Notes: generated by a model not told the origin, from the sequence alone. A DNA stretch of 64,000 nucleotides from Devosia nitrariae (GCF_030160115.1 NZ_BSNS01000020.1:1-64000), one strand, 5' to 3'. Counted from the stretch's first letter, positions 7,170-16,328 are shown. Translations and numbers: made by a program.

Positions 7170-8661
7170 GGACTGGCTCCCCTGAAGAGGCCGGTTGGCG
7201 GCTGGGCAAAGTCACCCTGAAGATGCTTCCCTGACCTGGTTGAGACTGGACGGTGATGGTGCCACCAAGGCGGCTCACGAGCGTGCGGACATGTGTCAGC
7301 CCAATGCCTTCACCGGGTTGGTCCTGCGCCCCGGATCGCCGGAAGATCTCGAATATCCGCGCCTGGTCCTTGGCTTCAATCCCCCGCCCATTGTCGCGGA
7401 CTTCGTATATCAGACCGCTTGCGGTGGTTAGTCCGCTGACAACGATGCGACCGGGGACATCCTGGCGCAGGTATTTGAGTGCATTGTCGAGGAGATTGCC
7501 GAAGATCTGCTCGATAGCGAGCCTGTCACCTACTAAAGGCGGCAGCTCCTCGATCTCGATGGATGCCCCGACCGCATGTGCCTGATAGCCAAGCCCGTCG
7601 GCTATGGAGCGCACGGATCCGGTCATGTCGATCGGCTCGAGGCGAAATTCTCGCCGCCCCTCGCGCGTAAGCTTCAGGATGGATTTGATGAGCCGGTCCA
7701 TGCGCCCGATGGACGTCTTGATGAAGTGCAAGGCTTCATCGAAATCCCGGCCCAGTTGATCCTCTGGCGCCGATGTCGCGTCGTGGCCCGCCACACCCAC
7801 GTGCCGCCGCTCAAGCAAATCCTTACGGATAGCTTCGAGCTCACCGGTGAAACCCATGATGTTGACGAGCGGCGCACGCAGATCGTGGCTCACCACATAG
7901 GCGAAGTTCTGGATCTCCTCATTCGCCTGGCGCAGCTCGGCGGTACGCCGGGCGACAGTTTCCTCAAGAGACTCGTTGGTTTGCCTCAGCGCCCCTTGGG
8001 CCGCCAACAGCTGCGCGGTGGATCGATGAACCATGGCGATGGAGCCGGCGGCAAGGACTGCGATGATGGTCGCGCCAGCCAGACTAGCGATCAGCAGGAG
8101 ACGCGTTCTCTCGTTCGACGCCTGCATTTCACCCGTCAGCAGATGCTGTTCCTGCTGCAACAACTGCGCGATGAGCGCGCGAACCTCCTCCGTGGGCGAC
8201 AGCGCTTGTGCGGTATTCGCGTTCGTCTCCGCCGGCAATGCGGCGGGGACGGTCAGGCGGCCTCGGGCCGCGTCTCCTTCCAGGGAGGCGAGTTCGGCGT
8301 CGATGGCGGTGCTCAGTCTCGCGAGCAGGGATGATCGTTCGGGATCGGCGCTTCCTGCCGACGCCGCCTCCAGCTCGCTGAGCGCCAGCCTCACCGCTTC
8401 CGCATCATCGCGAAAGGCGCGACCGTAGGATGGCTCGCCCGAAAGCAGCAGGCTGCGCTGGTGGCTCTCTGCCCGCCAGACCAGGCCCTGCAGACTCGCC
8501 AACTGCTCCTTGATCTCCAACGCGTGAATCGCCTGCTCTGCGTCCGAACGCGTCTGCTGAACGAGCCACATCGAGATTCCGGCGACTCCCACCAGCAAGG
8601 CGAAACCGAGCGCCAGGAGGATCGGCTGATATCGGAACAATGGAGCAGGAGGGTTTGGCAT
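7162..8661 (-). CDS. Membrane sensor histidine kinase (CHASE3-like sensor)
   Basis: 499 residues from ATG 8661; a GTG directly before it is possible. A first membrane segment (about 12-34), a mostly helical periplasmic region of about 150 residues and a second segment (around 190-212) give the layout of CHASE3-type sensors. A coiled linker leads to a HisKA domain with FAYVVSHDLRAPL and a HATPase domain with NLLDNALKYLRQ, VRDNGRGI and GEGIGLTHV. It is the first gene of a three-gene operon with two receiver-containing proteins. The signal is unknown. Confidence 0.9.
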   Translation of the reverse strand: MPNPPAPLFRYQPILLALGFALLVGVAGISMWLVQQTRSDAEQAIHALEIKEQLASLQGLVWRAESHQRSLLLSGEPSYGRAFRDDAEAVRLALSELEAASAGSADPERSSLLARLSTAIDAELASLEGDAARGRLTVPAALPAETNANTAQALSPTEEVRALIAQLLQQEQHLLTGEMQASNERTRLLLIASLAGATIIAVLAAGSIAMVHRSTAQLLAAQGALRQTNESLEETVARRTAELRQANEEIQNFAYVVSHDLRAPLVNIMGFTGELEAIRKDLLERRHVGVAGHDATSAPEDQLGRDFDEALHFIKTSIGRMDRLIKSILKLTREGRREFRLEPIDMTGSVRSIADGLGYQAHAVGASIEIEELPPLVGDRLAIEQIFGNLLDNALKYLRQDVPGRIVVSGLTTASGLIYEVRDNGRGIEAKDQARIFEIFRRSGAQDQPGEGIGLTHVRTLVSRLGGTITVQSQPGQGSIFRVTLPSRQPASSGEPVHE

Positions 8662-9034
8662 CACGGCGGGAATGTCCTCTGGGCCGACGTCCGCGACAAA
8701 GCGAGCTTAGTTCATTGGGCGTCCATAGACCAGCGAAGGGCGTCGTGTCTCGCGGCCTGCGAGCCGCCATTCAAGAAGCGGGCCAACCGGGATCTGGTGC
8801 CGGATAGCGCCCACAGAGGCAGGATCGGATGCGGATTGGCTGTTTTGGATGGGGGTTGGTGGTGCAAATCCACCATCTCAGGCAGTGGACATCACCCGGG
8901 GATTGAAATTATCGGGCGCCGACAGCATTTTAGAGATCTTGGCCCAACCCTTGCTCCTCGTTTGGTGACCAGGCGACGACACTAAGGTCGCTCGAGCCCT
9001 GGTCAATGCAAACCGATCAACACGGAGCAAGATC
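8662..9034. other. Divergent intergenic region with a palindromic motif
   Basis: 373 bp without a credible gene between the signalling operon and the stress-protein gene. It should contain both promoters, but I find no convincing -35/-10 pair and no ECF-type GGAAC-N16/17-CGTT pair. The notable element is TGGTGG-tgcaaat-CCACCA at 8857-8875. Read on the minus strand, its core GGTGGATTTGCACCACC closely resembles a site before the NtrC-family gene at 16.4 kb. Confidence 0.5.
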
Positions 9035-9553
9035 ATGTCAAAAGAAAATGCGGTCATCGCAATTTTCGAAACCCACCAGCGGGCCGAGGACGCGGTCAAG
9101 GATCTCGAGCAGTCGGGGTTCGACATGAAGAAGCTGTCGATCGTCGGCAAAGGCTATCACAGCGAGGAGCAGCCGATCGGCTTCTACTCGACCGGTGACC
9201 GGGTGAAGGTCTGGGGCGGAACTGGCGCGCTATGGGGCGGCGCATGGGGACTGCTGGTTGGCGTTGCCTTCTTCTGGGTTCCGGGAATCGGACCGCTCGC
9301 CATCGCCGGGCCGCTCGTGCCCGCGCTCATCGGCGCCCTTGAGGGCGCCGTGGTGGTCGGCGGCCTCTCGGCCCTGGGCGCCGCGCTCTACAGCCTCGGT
9401 GTGCCCAGGCACAGCATCGTGCGCTATGAAACGGACCTGAAGGCGGACAAGTATCTGATCATCGCACACGGCGATGCCGCAGAGGTCGAACGCGCTCGCA
9501 GCATCATGGAGCGGCTCGACGCCACGTCGGCCGAGATACTCGAGGCTGCCTAA
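9035..9553 (+). CDS. General-stress-type membrane protein (YflT/GSP17M-like N-terminus)
   Basis: 172 residues, ATG preceded by GGAG. The first about 65 residues (VIAIFETHQRAEDAVKDLEQSGF onward in this pattern) match the small alpha/beta domain of Bacillus heat-induced GSP17M/YflT-type proteins. The centre (about 65-130) is glycine- and alanine-rich and hydrophobic, probably a pair of membrane segments. The C-terminal part, LIIAHGDAAEVERARSIM, is soluble. Such proteins are widespread in alphaproteobacteria and often belong to general stress regulons; the molecular function is unknown. A strong terminator follows, so it is monocistronic. Confidence 0.75.
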   Translation: MSKENAVIAIFETHQRAEDAVKDLEQSGFDMKKLSIVGKGYHSEEQPIGFYSTGDRVKVWGGTGALWGGAWGLLVGVAFFWVPGIGPLAIAGPLVPALIGALEGAVVVGGLSALGAALYSLGVPRHSIVRYETDLKADKYLIIAHGDAAEVERARSIMERLDATSAEILEAA

Positions 9554-9565
9554 GAGCTTTCGACT

Positions 9566-9604
9566 GTTGGGCCTCGCCGATCCTTCCTCCGCGAGGCCCC
9601 CAAC
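9566..9604. terminator. Bidirectional terminator
   Basis: GTTGGGCCTCGC (9566-9577) pairs with GCGAGGCCCCCAAC (9591-9604), with a two-base bulge and a 13-nt loop. It sits between the convergent stress-protein and DUF421 genes and can serve both. T-runs are weak. Confidence 0.7.
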
Positions 9605-9617
9605 TGCAAAAGCGGCT

Positions 9618-10154
9618 CTAGCGATTGCGCGTGGAGCGTACGGTCCGCAATTTCTTTACCGACGGCAGCCCCTTCTGGCAGACGGATATGGTGCCATCTA
9701 TCTCGAGCACCGCGGACGTCACCTCGTCGATGGACGAAACCCCGTGCTCGCGTAGCGCTGAGGCCATTTCCTCTGCGCTGACGCGCTCGAGCTTCAGGTT
9801 TTCATCGAGGAGCCGGCCGTTCTCGACCAGCACGGTTGGGCTGCCCTCGAGATAGTGCCTCAGCCGATCATCGCTCGAGACCAGCCGGTTGAGCGCCAGG
9901 ATGACGGCGGCACCTAGCAAGCCGCCGATGACGCTCATATCCGGACCGAGCATGGCGTTCTGGACGACGTTGGAGATCAGCAGCAGCGCCACCAGGTCGA
10001 AGGGCGTGAACTGCCCCAGAACCCGTTTGCCGGACGCTTTCAACAGCCAGAGGATGATGACGAAGACGACGGCGACCCGAATTGCGGTGGAAAGGATCGT
10101 AGCCGGGTCTCCGATGGCCTGTGCCAGGAGTGTCTCGAGTTCATCGGTTGGCAT
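9618..10154 (-). CDS. DUF421 (YetF-type) membrane protein
   Basis: 178 residues. Hydrophobic N-terminal segments (about 22-40, 55-72 and 75-95), with the family-typical KRVLGQFTPFDLVALLLISNVVQNAM region, precede a cytoplasmic DUF421 domain with GSPTVLVENGRLLDENL. DUF421/YetF proteins are conserved inner-membrane proteins without an established activity; some are stress- or spore-related in other bacteria. The gene is divergent from the SDR gene. The 270 bp upstream hold no other feature I can support. Confidence 0.85.
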   Translation of the reverse strand: MPTDELETLLAQAIGDPATILSTAIRVAVVFVIILWLLKASGKRVLGQFTPFDLVALLLISNVVQNAMLGPDMSVIGGLLGAAVILALNRLVSSDDRLRHYLEGSPTVLVENGRLLDENLKLERVSAEEMASALREHGVSSIDEVTSAVLEIDGTISVCQKGLPSVKKLRTVRSTRNR

Positions 10155-10424
10155 CTCTCGCGTCGTCGCCTCGTTGTTCGCTTGCCCACGTTAGCAATTT
10201 TCCTGCCGGAGCGCTCGACACAGAGCGGGACGTAGTGGTCGATATAACCGGAGAACGGTGGACTTGAACACTCCGCCCAAGCCGCGGACGTCTTACAGAG
10301 ACATAACGCCCTCAAGGCGCAGCCTTTCGGGTATTTGGCCTGCAATTTGCGTTGTCGTCGGTGTCCACCCGATCGTGGCTGCGAATGACAGTCGCCGATC
10401 ACCTGACAGCAAGGAGCACGATCA

Positions 10425-11210
10425 ATGCTTGCACTGGATTTGAAAGGCAAACGGGCCTTGGTAACCGGCGCCAACTCAGGCATCGGCGAGGCCACCGCAT
10501 TGATGCTGGCCGATGCGGGCGCCGATGTGGTCGTGAACTATCTGGAGCGCGCGGAGACGGCGGAATCTGTGTCTGCTGCAATCCGTGCCAAGGGCAGTCG
10601 GTCGTTCGCCGTTCACGCCGATATTTCGGACGCGACCCAGGTCTCCAGCATGATGGCCCGGATGGCGCAGGAATGGGGCGGCATCGACATCCTGGTAAAT
10701 AACGCCGGCATCGATGGCCATTCCGCCCTGGGTTGGGAGGCAGACGTCGGAGCATGGCGCAAGGTCATCAACGTCAATCTCTTCGGCGCCTTTCTCTGCT
10801 CCCGCGAAGCGCTGAGGCGCATGGTGGCGCAGCGGGCCGGGGTGATCGTGAACCTGTCGTCGGTTCACGAGATGATCACCTGGGGCGGGTTCAGCGCCTA
10901 CACGGCCTCGAAAGCAGCGGTTTCGATGCTGACCAAGACCCTGGCGCAGGAGGCGGCACCCCATGGCGTGCGGGTGATCGCCTTGGCTCCAGGAGCCGTC
11001 AAGACGCCGATCAACCGCAACGTCTGGGGCGACGCGGCTGGGCTCGCGGACCTGAAGCGCAAGATCCCGATGGGTCGGCTCGCAGAGCCCGAAGAGATCG
11101 CGAGGATGGTGGCTGTCCTCGCATCCGATTTTGCCAGCTACGCCACCGGCACGACGCTTTTTGTTGACGGCGGCATGACCGATTTCGCCGACTTCGCCCA
11201 TGGCGGGTGA
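10425..11210 (+). CDS. SDR oxidoreductase, glucose 1-dehydrogenase-like
   Basis: 261 residues, ATG after AAGGAG. Classical short-chain dehydrogenase: cofactor motif TGANSGIG, structural NNAG, catalytic Ser in VNLSSVHE and YTASK, and a C-terminal FVDGGMTDF. The overall pattern is closest to bacterial glucose 1-dehydrogenases. The GH15 glucoamylase gene starts 31 bp downstream, so oxidising released glucose to gluconolactone in the cytosol is a sensible role. The substrate of an SDR cannot be fixed from sequence alone. Confidence 0.88.
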   Translation: MLALDLKGKRALVTGANSGIGEATALMLADAGADVVVNYLERAETAESVSAAIRAKGSRSFAVHADISDATQVSSMMARMAQEWGGIDILVNNAGIDGHSALGWEADVGAWRKVINVNLFGAFLCSREALRRMVAQRAGVIVNLSSVHEMITWGGFSAYTASKAAVSMLTKTLAQEAAPHGVRVIALAPGAVKTPINRNVWGDAAGLADLKRKIPMGRLAEPEEIARMVAVLASDFASYATGTTLFVDGGMTDFADFAHGG

Positions 11211-11241
11211 CGGTGTTCCACACGAACAACGCGAGGATCAG

Positions 11242-13605
11242 ATGAGCAGCGAAGATTTCGATGCGCCAGGCGCCCCGGGCATCCGGCCGACCTGGGCTTC
11301 AAGTGCAAAGGACATGGTGACCACCGCACTGGGCGGTAGCCGGCTCTGGGCGACTCTGGGCCACGGCATCCTCAACGAGGTCTACTGGCCCTCCACCGGA
11401 CGTCCACAGATAAGAGATCTGGGGTTCGTCGTCGCCGGAAAGGCCGGTTGGCACGAGGTCAAGCGCGTGCAGCACTACCGGATATCGACGCCGGAGGCGT
11501 TCGTGCCACTCCCAAGCGTCGTGCATCAAGGTGACGGATACAGGCTCGAACTGGAGTTTCTGGCTCACCCGCTTCGGGACGTGCTGCTGATCCGCTACAA
11601 GCTCGATGGCGAAGGCTTCAAGCTCTACACGTTGCTCGCACCTCACCTCAACGGTGAACCCATCAACAGCGCCTTCGCCGGCGAAGACCTCTGGGCGCGG
11701 CAGGGGGAAACTGCGCTCTGCCTGCGCAACAACAGCGGCCTTTCATGTACCAGTGCCGGGTATGTGGGCGTCTCGGACGGCTGGCAGGACTTCGACACGA
11801 ACGGCGCCATGACCTGGACCTATCCGAGGGCGGCCGACGGCAATGTCGCGCTGACGGGTGAACTGGCGGCGGGCAGCGGGACCCTTGCCCTCGGCTTTGC
11901 CAAGACTGTCGCGGGCGCCCGTACGCTGGCGCGCTCCAGTCTCGCCGACGACTACGACGACGTGCGCTCCATTTTCATAGGCCAGTGGGAAAGCTGGGGG
12001 GAAACCCTGACCCTGCCTTACCTGTCGCCGGAGCTGCACCGCGCCGCCGGCATTTCCGCCTCCGTCATCAAGATCCACGAGGACCGCACGTTTGCCGGGG
12101 CCGTTGTCGCCAGCTTGAGCGTTCCGTGGGGCAGCAGCCACGACGATCCCGGCGGCTATCACCTGGTCTGGACCCGCGACACGGTTGAAGCCGCCCTGGC
12201 CATGATCGCCGTCGGCCAGGTGGATGATGCGGCGCGAACGCTCGCCTATCTGATCGGAACCCAGGCGGAAGACGGAAGCTGGGCGCAGAACTATTTCCCT
12301 GACGGCACCGGATACTGGAGCGGGCGGCAACTGGATGAGGTGGCCTTGCCCATCATTCTGATGGCCAAGCTGAAGGCCCTGGGTCGCCTGACCAACTCCG
12401 CCCCCGTCGAAGAGATGGTGCGCAAAGCCGCCGGCTTCATCGTGCGCAATGGCCCTATGTCCGATCAGGACCGGTGGGAGGAGAATGCAGGGGCAAGTCC
12501 CTTCACCCTCGCTGTCACCGTCTGTGCTCTGGTCGCCGCGGCCGATTTTTTCGAGGAGGATGAGCGCACATACATATTGTCCCTCGCCGACTGCTGGAAT
12601 GAGCGGATCGAGGATTGGACATACTGCCCCGGCGGAACACTTTGTGCCGCAACCGGCGTCGACGGCTACTATGTGAGATTGTCGCCGAAACCCGCCGACG
12701 GTGGCATACGAGGTGCCGTGACTGTGCGCAACGTCGCGCAAGGCGCGATTGCCGCGACCGACCTGGTGGGGATGGACTTCCTTTACCTGGTGAGGACGGG
12801 GTTGCGTTCGCCGAACGACCACCGGATTCTCAATACCGTTCGGGTCGTGGACGAGATGTTACGTGTCGAAACGCCGAGCGGACCGTCGTTTCACCGCTAC
12901 AACGGCGACGGGTACGGAGAGCATGCCGATGGTTCGGCATTCGACGGCACCGGCATCGGTCGTCTCTGGCCGCTGCTGACCGGTGAGCGCGGCCACTACG
13001 CCGCGGCTGCGGGGCAACAGGTTGACCCTTATCTCGAAGCCATGGTGCATATGAGCGGGCAGGGCGGGCTCATGCCCGAACAGGTCTGGGACACCGATGC
13101 CATCCCCAGGCTCGGCCTGGAGCCCGGCAAGCCGTCGGGGAGCGCCATGCCGCTCGTCTGGGCCCATGCCGAATTTCTGAAGCTCCTCGCAACACAGGCA
13201 ACCGGACGGCCGGCCGAGCTGCTCGACGAGGTGGAACGGCGCTATCGGGGCCATCCGCCAGAGGCGCGTCAATGGCACTGGCGCAAAAGCAGTCCCTTTA
13301 TGCAGATGCCCGCCGGCCGGCATCTGCATTTCGAGGCCGCCGAGCCCTTCGTGCTGCACTACAGCCTGGACGGTTGGCGGCAGACGGTCGATCAGGCGTC
13401 CCGCGAAACCTGCTTCGGGTTGCACGCCGTTGCCTTGACCGCCGAAACTCTCGCCGGCTGCGAGTCGATCGCGTTCACCTTCTACTATCCTCGCCGGGAC
13501 AGCTGGGAAGGGCGGGACTTTGTTGTCGAGCGGACCCCAGACGAGGCGGGCTCCACCTCGACCGGGGCAGGCGTGCCCGCGTCGATTGCCGTCCCCCACG
13601 CATAA
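11242..13605 (+). CDS. GH15 glucoamylase (glucan 1,4-alpha-glucosidase)
   Basis: 787 residues from ATG 11242, five bases after GAGG; the 14-codon in-frame extension to 11200 overlaps the SDR gene. An N-terminal beta domain (about 1-270) of the bacterial glucoamylase/glucodextranase type leads to the (alpha/alpha)6 GH15 barrel. The barrel shows LVWTRDTVEAALAM, EDGSWAQNYFPDG and the catalytic-acid region RWEENAGASP. No signal peptide is visible, so it probably acts in the cytosol on maltodextrin or glycogen-like chains. It forms an operon with the SDR gene and ends at a very strong hairpin. Confidence 0.92.
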   Translation: MSSEDFDAPGAPGIRPTWASSAKDMVTTALGGSRLWATLGHGILNEVYWPSTGRPQIRDLGFVVAGKAGWHEVKRVQHYRISTPEAFVPLPSVVHQGDGYRLELEFLAHPLRDVLLIRYKLDGEGFKLYTLLAPHLNGEPINSAFAGEDLWARQGETALCLRNNSGLSCTSAGYVGVSDGWQDFDTNGAMTWTYPRAADGNVALTGELAAGSGTLALGFAKTVAGARTLARSSLADDYDDVRSIFIGQWESWGETLTLPYLSPELHRAAGISASVIKIHEDRTFAGAVVASLSVPWGSSHDDPGGYHLVWTRDTVEAALAMIAVGQVDDAARTLAYLIGTQAEDGSWAQNYFPDGTGYWSGRQLDEVALPIILMAKLKALGRLTNSAPVEEMVRKAAGFIVRNGPMSDQDRWEENAGASPFTLAVTVCALVAAADFFEEDERTYILSLADCWNERIEDWTYCPGGTLCAATGVDGYYVRLSPKPADGGIRGAVTVRNVAQGAIAATDLVGMDFLYLVRTGLRSPNDHRILNTVRVVDEMLRVETPSGPSFHRYNGDGYGEHADGSAFDGTGIGRLWPLLTGERGHYAAAAGQQVDPYLEAMVHMSGQGGLMPEQVWDTDAIPRLGLEPGKPSGSAMPLVWAHAEFLKLLATQATGRPAELLDEVERRYRGHPPEARQWHWRKSSPFMQMPAGRHLHFEAAEPFVLHYSLDGWRQTVDQASRETCFGLHAVALTAETLAGCESIAFTFYYPRRDSWEGRDFVVERTPDEAGSTSTGAGVPASIAVPHA

Positions 13606-13737
13606 CGTGGCTGCGACGGCACGACGGGTTGAGGCGCGAGGTGCTTTGCCGCTCGGCCAGGTTCAAATGACGCCGGGTGCTGGCCGATCGGCCAAAGGAG
13701 AAGCGGCGGTGCCGGGAGTTGGCGCACTACGGCGGCC

Positions 13738-13762
13738 CCGCCAGCCAAACTTTGGCTGGCGG
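13738..13762. terminator. Terminator hairpin after the glucoamylase gene
   Basis: 25-bp nearly perfect palindrome: CCGCCAGCCAAA and TTTGGCTGGCGG around a single C. The internal AAACTTT would form the loop, giving a nine-pair GC-rich stem. It lies between the convergent glucoamylase and carbonic anhydrase genes and can serve both strands. A second short palindrome, TGGCCGATCGGCCA, is at 13681-13694. Confidence 0.75.
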
Positions 13763-13800
13763 AACCCAATGTGCGAAACGTGTGGCTGCAACTCTCCGCT

Positions 13801-14553
13801 TCAGTCCAGGCTCAGGATGAAGCGCCGGTTACGTGGACGGATCGGCCGCGCGTTCATGGAGTAGAGCGCCGTGTAGCGCTCGATGTCGGCTTCGTCCACC
13901 TGGACGGGCTCGGTCGCCAGCATCCAGTCGACGTTCTCGGTGCAAGGAGGCGTCGTCAGCGACCCCTCATAGGTCCAATAGGCGAGCGAGGCCGGCAGGA
14001 TGCCATTGGGATCCATGTCGTCGACCGCCACTTCCTCACCCGCCTCGGCCGGAAACGCGGCAGCCAGGCCCGCGAAGCTCTCATTGGCACGGCCAGGGGT
14101 GAAAAACACGCCCAGGACACCCAGCGCATCGCTGCTCGTGTCCTTGTGGACGAAATGCGCCTCCATCGGGAATTGCTGCCCGTTCACCCGATGCTCGCTA
14201 GGGGCATGGAAGTGGAACTGCAACAACTCATAGGTGCGCTCGCCGCGCGTCAGCGTGCTGCCTTCCGGCATATTGATCTGGATGGTGTGGCCATTGTTGA
14301 CCATCGTCCCGCCGCCCTTGCGCCAGCCGATCGTGATGTTGGGAATATCGGCCTTGACCGCGGACGCAATGTCGATCGGGGATTGTTGGGTGCCGGTGGA
14401 GCAGGCGAAGTTATTCGGGTCCAGATCGGCCCAGTGCTCTGGGCCTTCATGGCCCTCATAGCTCCAGTGGGCCGTTGCCGCCTGGGCCGCCTGCGCGCAG
14501 ATCGGGCATGCCCCGAGCGCAATGAACGCCTGGAGCAGATGACGACGATGCAT
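13801..14553 (-). CDS. Alpha-type carbonic anhydrase, exported
   Basis: 250 residues. A signal peptide of about 25 residues (MHRRHLLQAFIALGACPICAQAAQA) precedes the alpha-carbonic anhydrase fold. The zinc ligands are two His in QFHFHAPSEH and one in MEAHFVHKD. The downstream SLTTPPCTENVDWM substrate-pocket region is intact. The enzyme hydrates CO2 in the periplasm. Start supported by CGGAG upstream. Two hairpins lie within 140 bp upstream of the start on the same strand, and no gene shares its transcript. Confidence 0.95.
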   Translation of the reverse strand: MHRRHLLQAFIALGACPICAQAAQAATAHWSYEGHEGPEHWADLDPNNFACSTGTQQSPIDIASAVKADIPNITIGWRKGGGTMVNNGHTIQINMPEGSTLTRGERTYELLQFHFHAPSEHRVNGQQFPMEAHFVHKDTSSDALGVLGVFFTPGRANESFAGLAAAFPAEAGEEVAVDDMDPNGILPASLAYWTYEGSLTTPPCTENVDWMLATEPVQVDEADIERYTALYSMNARPIRPRNRRFILSLD

Positions 14554-14939
14554 AGGTTTTACTCCGTGATGTAGTCCTTAGTGGTTGGATTGAAGGCCAC
14601 GTGAGGCAATCGGGCTCGCACCAGGCCCCGCGCGCACGAGGGCACACGCGGGGCCTGGGCTCCGAAGGCCTGACGCTAGGCGGCCTTCAAACCTGCGCAG
14701 AGGTGGCGTTGAGGGATCGCAACTTGCTGTGGGCAATTCGATGCGTCGCCATGATCGTGATAGACCAGAACATCAACGTCTCCGTGCAGGCTGGCAGCAG
14801 CCAACGTCCGGCTGCTGCTCGCGTCTGAGCAAGGTGTGGGCCAAAGCCATCAAGTCCTTGGCACTGCACAGGAAAGTCGAGAAAATCTTCGCGCTTGTCG
14901 GCGCGGACTGGAAACTATCCACCGCGCCGGTGGGCGAAA
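14554..14939. other. Intergenic region with two consecutive hairpins
   Basis: 386 bp without a credible gene, between the end of the NtrC-family gene and the start of the carbonic anhydrase gene, both on the minus strand. Two stems follow each other: CCAGGCCCCGCG/CGCGGGGCCTGG (14621-14658) and GAAGGCC/GGCCTTC (14664-14688). They lie in the leader of the carbonic anhydrase gene and 250 bp after the NtrC-family gene. The remainder (14690-14939) shows nothing I can name. Confidence 0.55.
14621..14658 (-). terminator. Strong GC hairpin, possible terminator or leader structure
   Basis: Perfect 12-bp stem with a 14-nt loop, immediately next to a second 7-bp stem at 14664-14688. No T-run follows on either strand. 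Position suggests termination of the NtrC-family transcript or a structured leader for the carbonic anhydrase mRNA. Confidence 0.4.
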
Positions 14940-16328
14940 TCAACCGGTCGTCGTGCGTCGTAGACCGTGCCGCGCCATGCGATACCGCAGGGTCTCGCGT
15001 GTCATGCCGAGCCGCCGCGCGGCGGCCATGACATTGTTGCCGTCTCGTCGAAGCGCCGCTTCGATGATCCGCTTCTCCATGTCGTCGAGGCTCACCGACC
15101 CATCGAGGGGCAGGCGGAGGATGTCGCCGGATTCAGCCATCGCGGTGGTATTGTCCTGCCTGATCTGCAGCCACTCGGTCGGCAGCTCTTCGCCCGACGA
15201 CAGCAGGACCGAACGCTCCATGACGTTGCGCAACTCGCGCACATTGCCCGGCCAGTCATAGGCGGCAAGGAGCTTACGGGCGGCCTCCGGCACCCGCCGC
15301 ACGCGTTTTCCGGAGACGACGTTGAATTCGCGGATCAGCTCCGCGATGAGTTCGTCCAGATCGTCCTTGCGGGCGCGTAGCGGCGGCAGCTCGAGCTGGA
15401 AGACACCGAGCCGGTGGTAGAGGTCTTCGCGGAAGCCCTTCTCCGCCACCAGGTCGCGCAGATTACGGTTGGTGGCGGCGATGATCTGCAGGTCGACCGG
15501 GATCGACCGCTCGCCGCCCACCCGGCGGATGGCCTTGTCCTCCAGTGCCTTCAGCAGCTTGGCCTGCAGGTCGATGTGAAGCTCGCCGATCTCATCGAGG
15601 AAAAGCGCGCCTTCATGCGCCTGCTCCATCAGCCCGCGATGGCTGCCCTTGGCGCCCGTGAAGGCGCCGGCCTCGTGGCCGAAGAGCTCTGACTCGAGGA
15701 GCTCACGCGGCAGTGCCGCGCAGTTCACCTCGATGAGCGGGCCGCCGGTGCGCGGACCGCTGTGATGCAGGATACGCGCGGCAAGGCCTTTTCCCGTGCC
15801 GGTCTCGCCGACGATCACGATGCCGCTTAATGGCGCCTGAGCTAGCCGCGAAAGCGTGTCCCGCACTTGGGCCGCGGCCTTGCTGCGACCGATGAAGGCG
15901 GCGGGGCTGTAGCGGCCCTGCTGCTGCGACGTCTCGTCGGCAAGCCGCCGCTGCGCGCGGGCTCCGCGATAGGCCGCGCTCAGAATGCGGTCGAGCCGGT
16001 CGCGATCCATGGGCTTGGTCAGGAAATCGAATGCGCCCAGCCGCTTGGCGCGCTCGGCGTCGGGCGCCTCGCCGAAACCGGTAAGGAAGATCCATTCCCG
16101 CGTGTCGCCTTCCGCTCGCGCCCGCTCCAGGAGATCGAGCGCGTTGCCGTCCGGCAGGTGCAGATCCGAAAGGACGACTAGCCCCTCATGGCCGGGTCCC
16201 GTGACGAATGGTTCCGCCTCGCCGAGGCTGCGCACCAGCCTGGTTCTGCGGCCTCCGCGTTCGAATTGGCGCTTGAGGTCGATACCGAGCATGGGATCGT
16301 CCTCGATGATCAGCAGGTCTTCACCCAT
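14940..16328 (-). CDS. NtrC-family sigma-54-dependent response regulator
   Basis: 462 residues. Receiver domain (about 1-120, phospho-acceptor Asp in VVLSDLHLPDG, Lys in FLTKPMD). AAA+ domain with Walker A GETGTGKG, the sigma-54 contact loop GAFTGAKG and Walker B LFLDEIGEL. C-terminal Fis-type helix-turn-helix with AARRLGMTRETLRYRMARHG. It is therefore a phosphorylation-gated activator of RpoN promoters. No cognate kinase is adjacent. It is divergent from an MFS transporter gene, its most likely target. A palindromic motif 73 bp upstream of its start resembles one before the kinase operon at 8.9 kb. Confidence 0.93.
   Translation of the reverse strand: MGEDLLIIEDDPMLGIDLKRQFERGGRRTRLVRSLGEAEPFVTGPGHEGLVVLSDLHLPDGNALDLLERARAEGDTREWIFLTGFGEAPDAERAKRLGAFDFLTKPMDRDRLDRILSAAYRGARAQRRLADETSQQQGRYSPAAFIGRSKAAAQVRDTLSRLAQAPLSGIVIVGETGTGKGLAARILHHSGPRTGGPLIEVNCAALPRELLESELFGHEAGAFTGAKGSHRGLMEQAHEGALFLDEIGELHIDLQAKLLKALEDKAIRRVGGERSIPVDLQIIAATNRNLRDLVAEKGFREDLYHRLGVFQLELPPLRARKDDLDELIAELIREFNVVSGKRVRRVPEAARKLLAAYDWPGNVRELRNVMERSVLLSSGEELPTEWLQIRQDNTTAMAESGDILRLPLDGSVSLDDMEKRIIEAALRRDGNNVMAAARRLGMTRETLRYRMARHGLRRTTTG

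Noticed and set aside
8662..9034. Search for a general-stress (EcfG-type) promoter before the YflT-like gene
   Set aside because: No GGAAC with a properly spaced CGTT is present, although the gene type made it likely.
14601..14828. Short plus-strand frame in the gap before the carbonic anhydrase leader
   Set aside because: It spans both hairpins, has no ribosome site and shows no family pattern.
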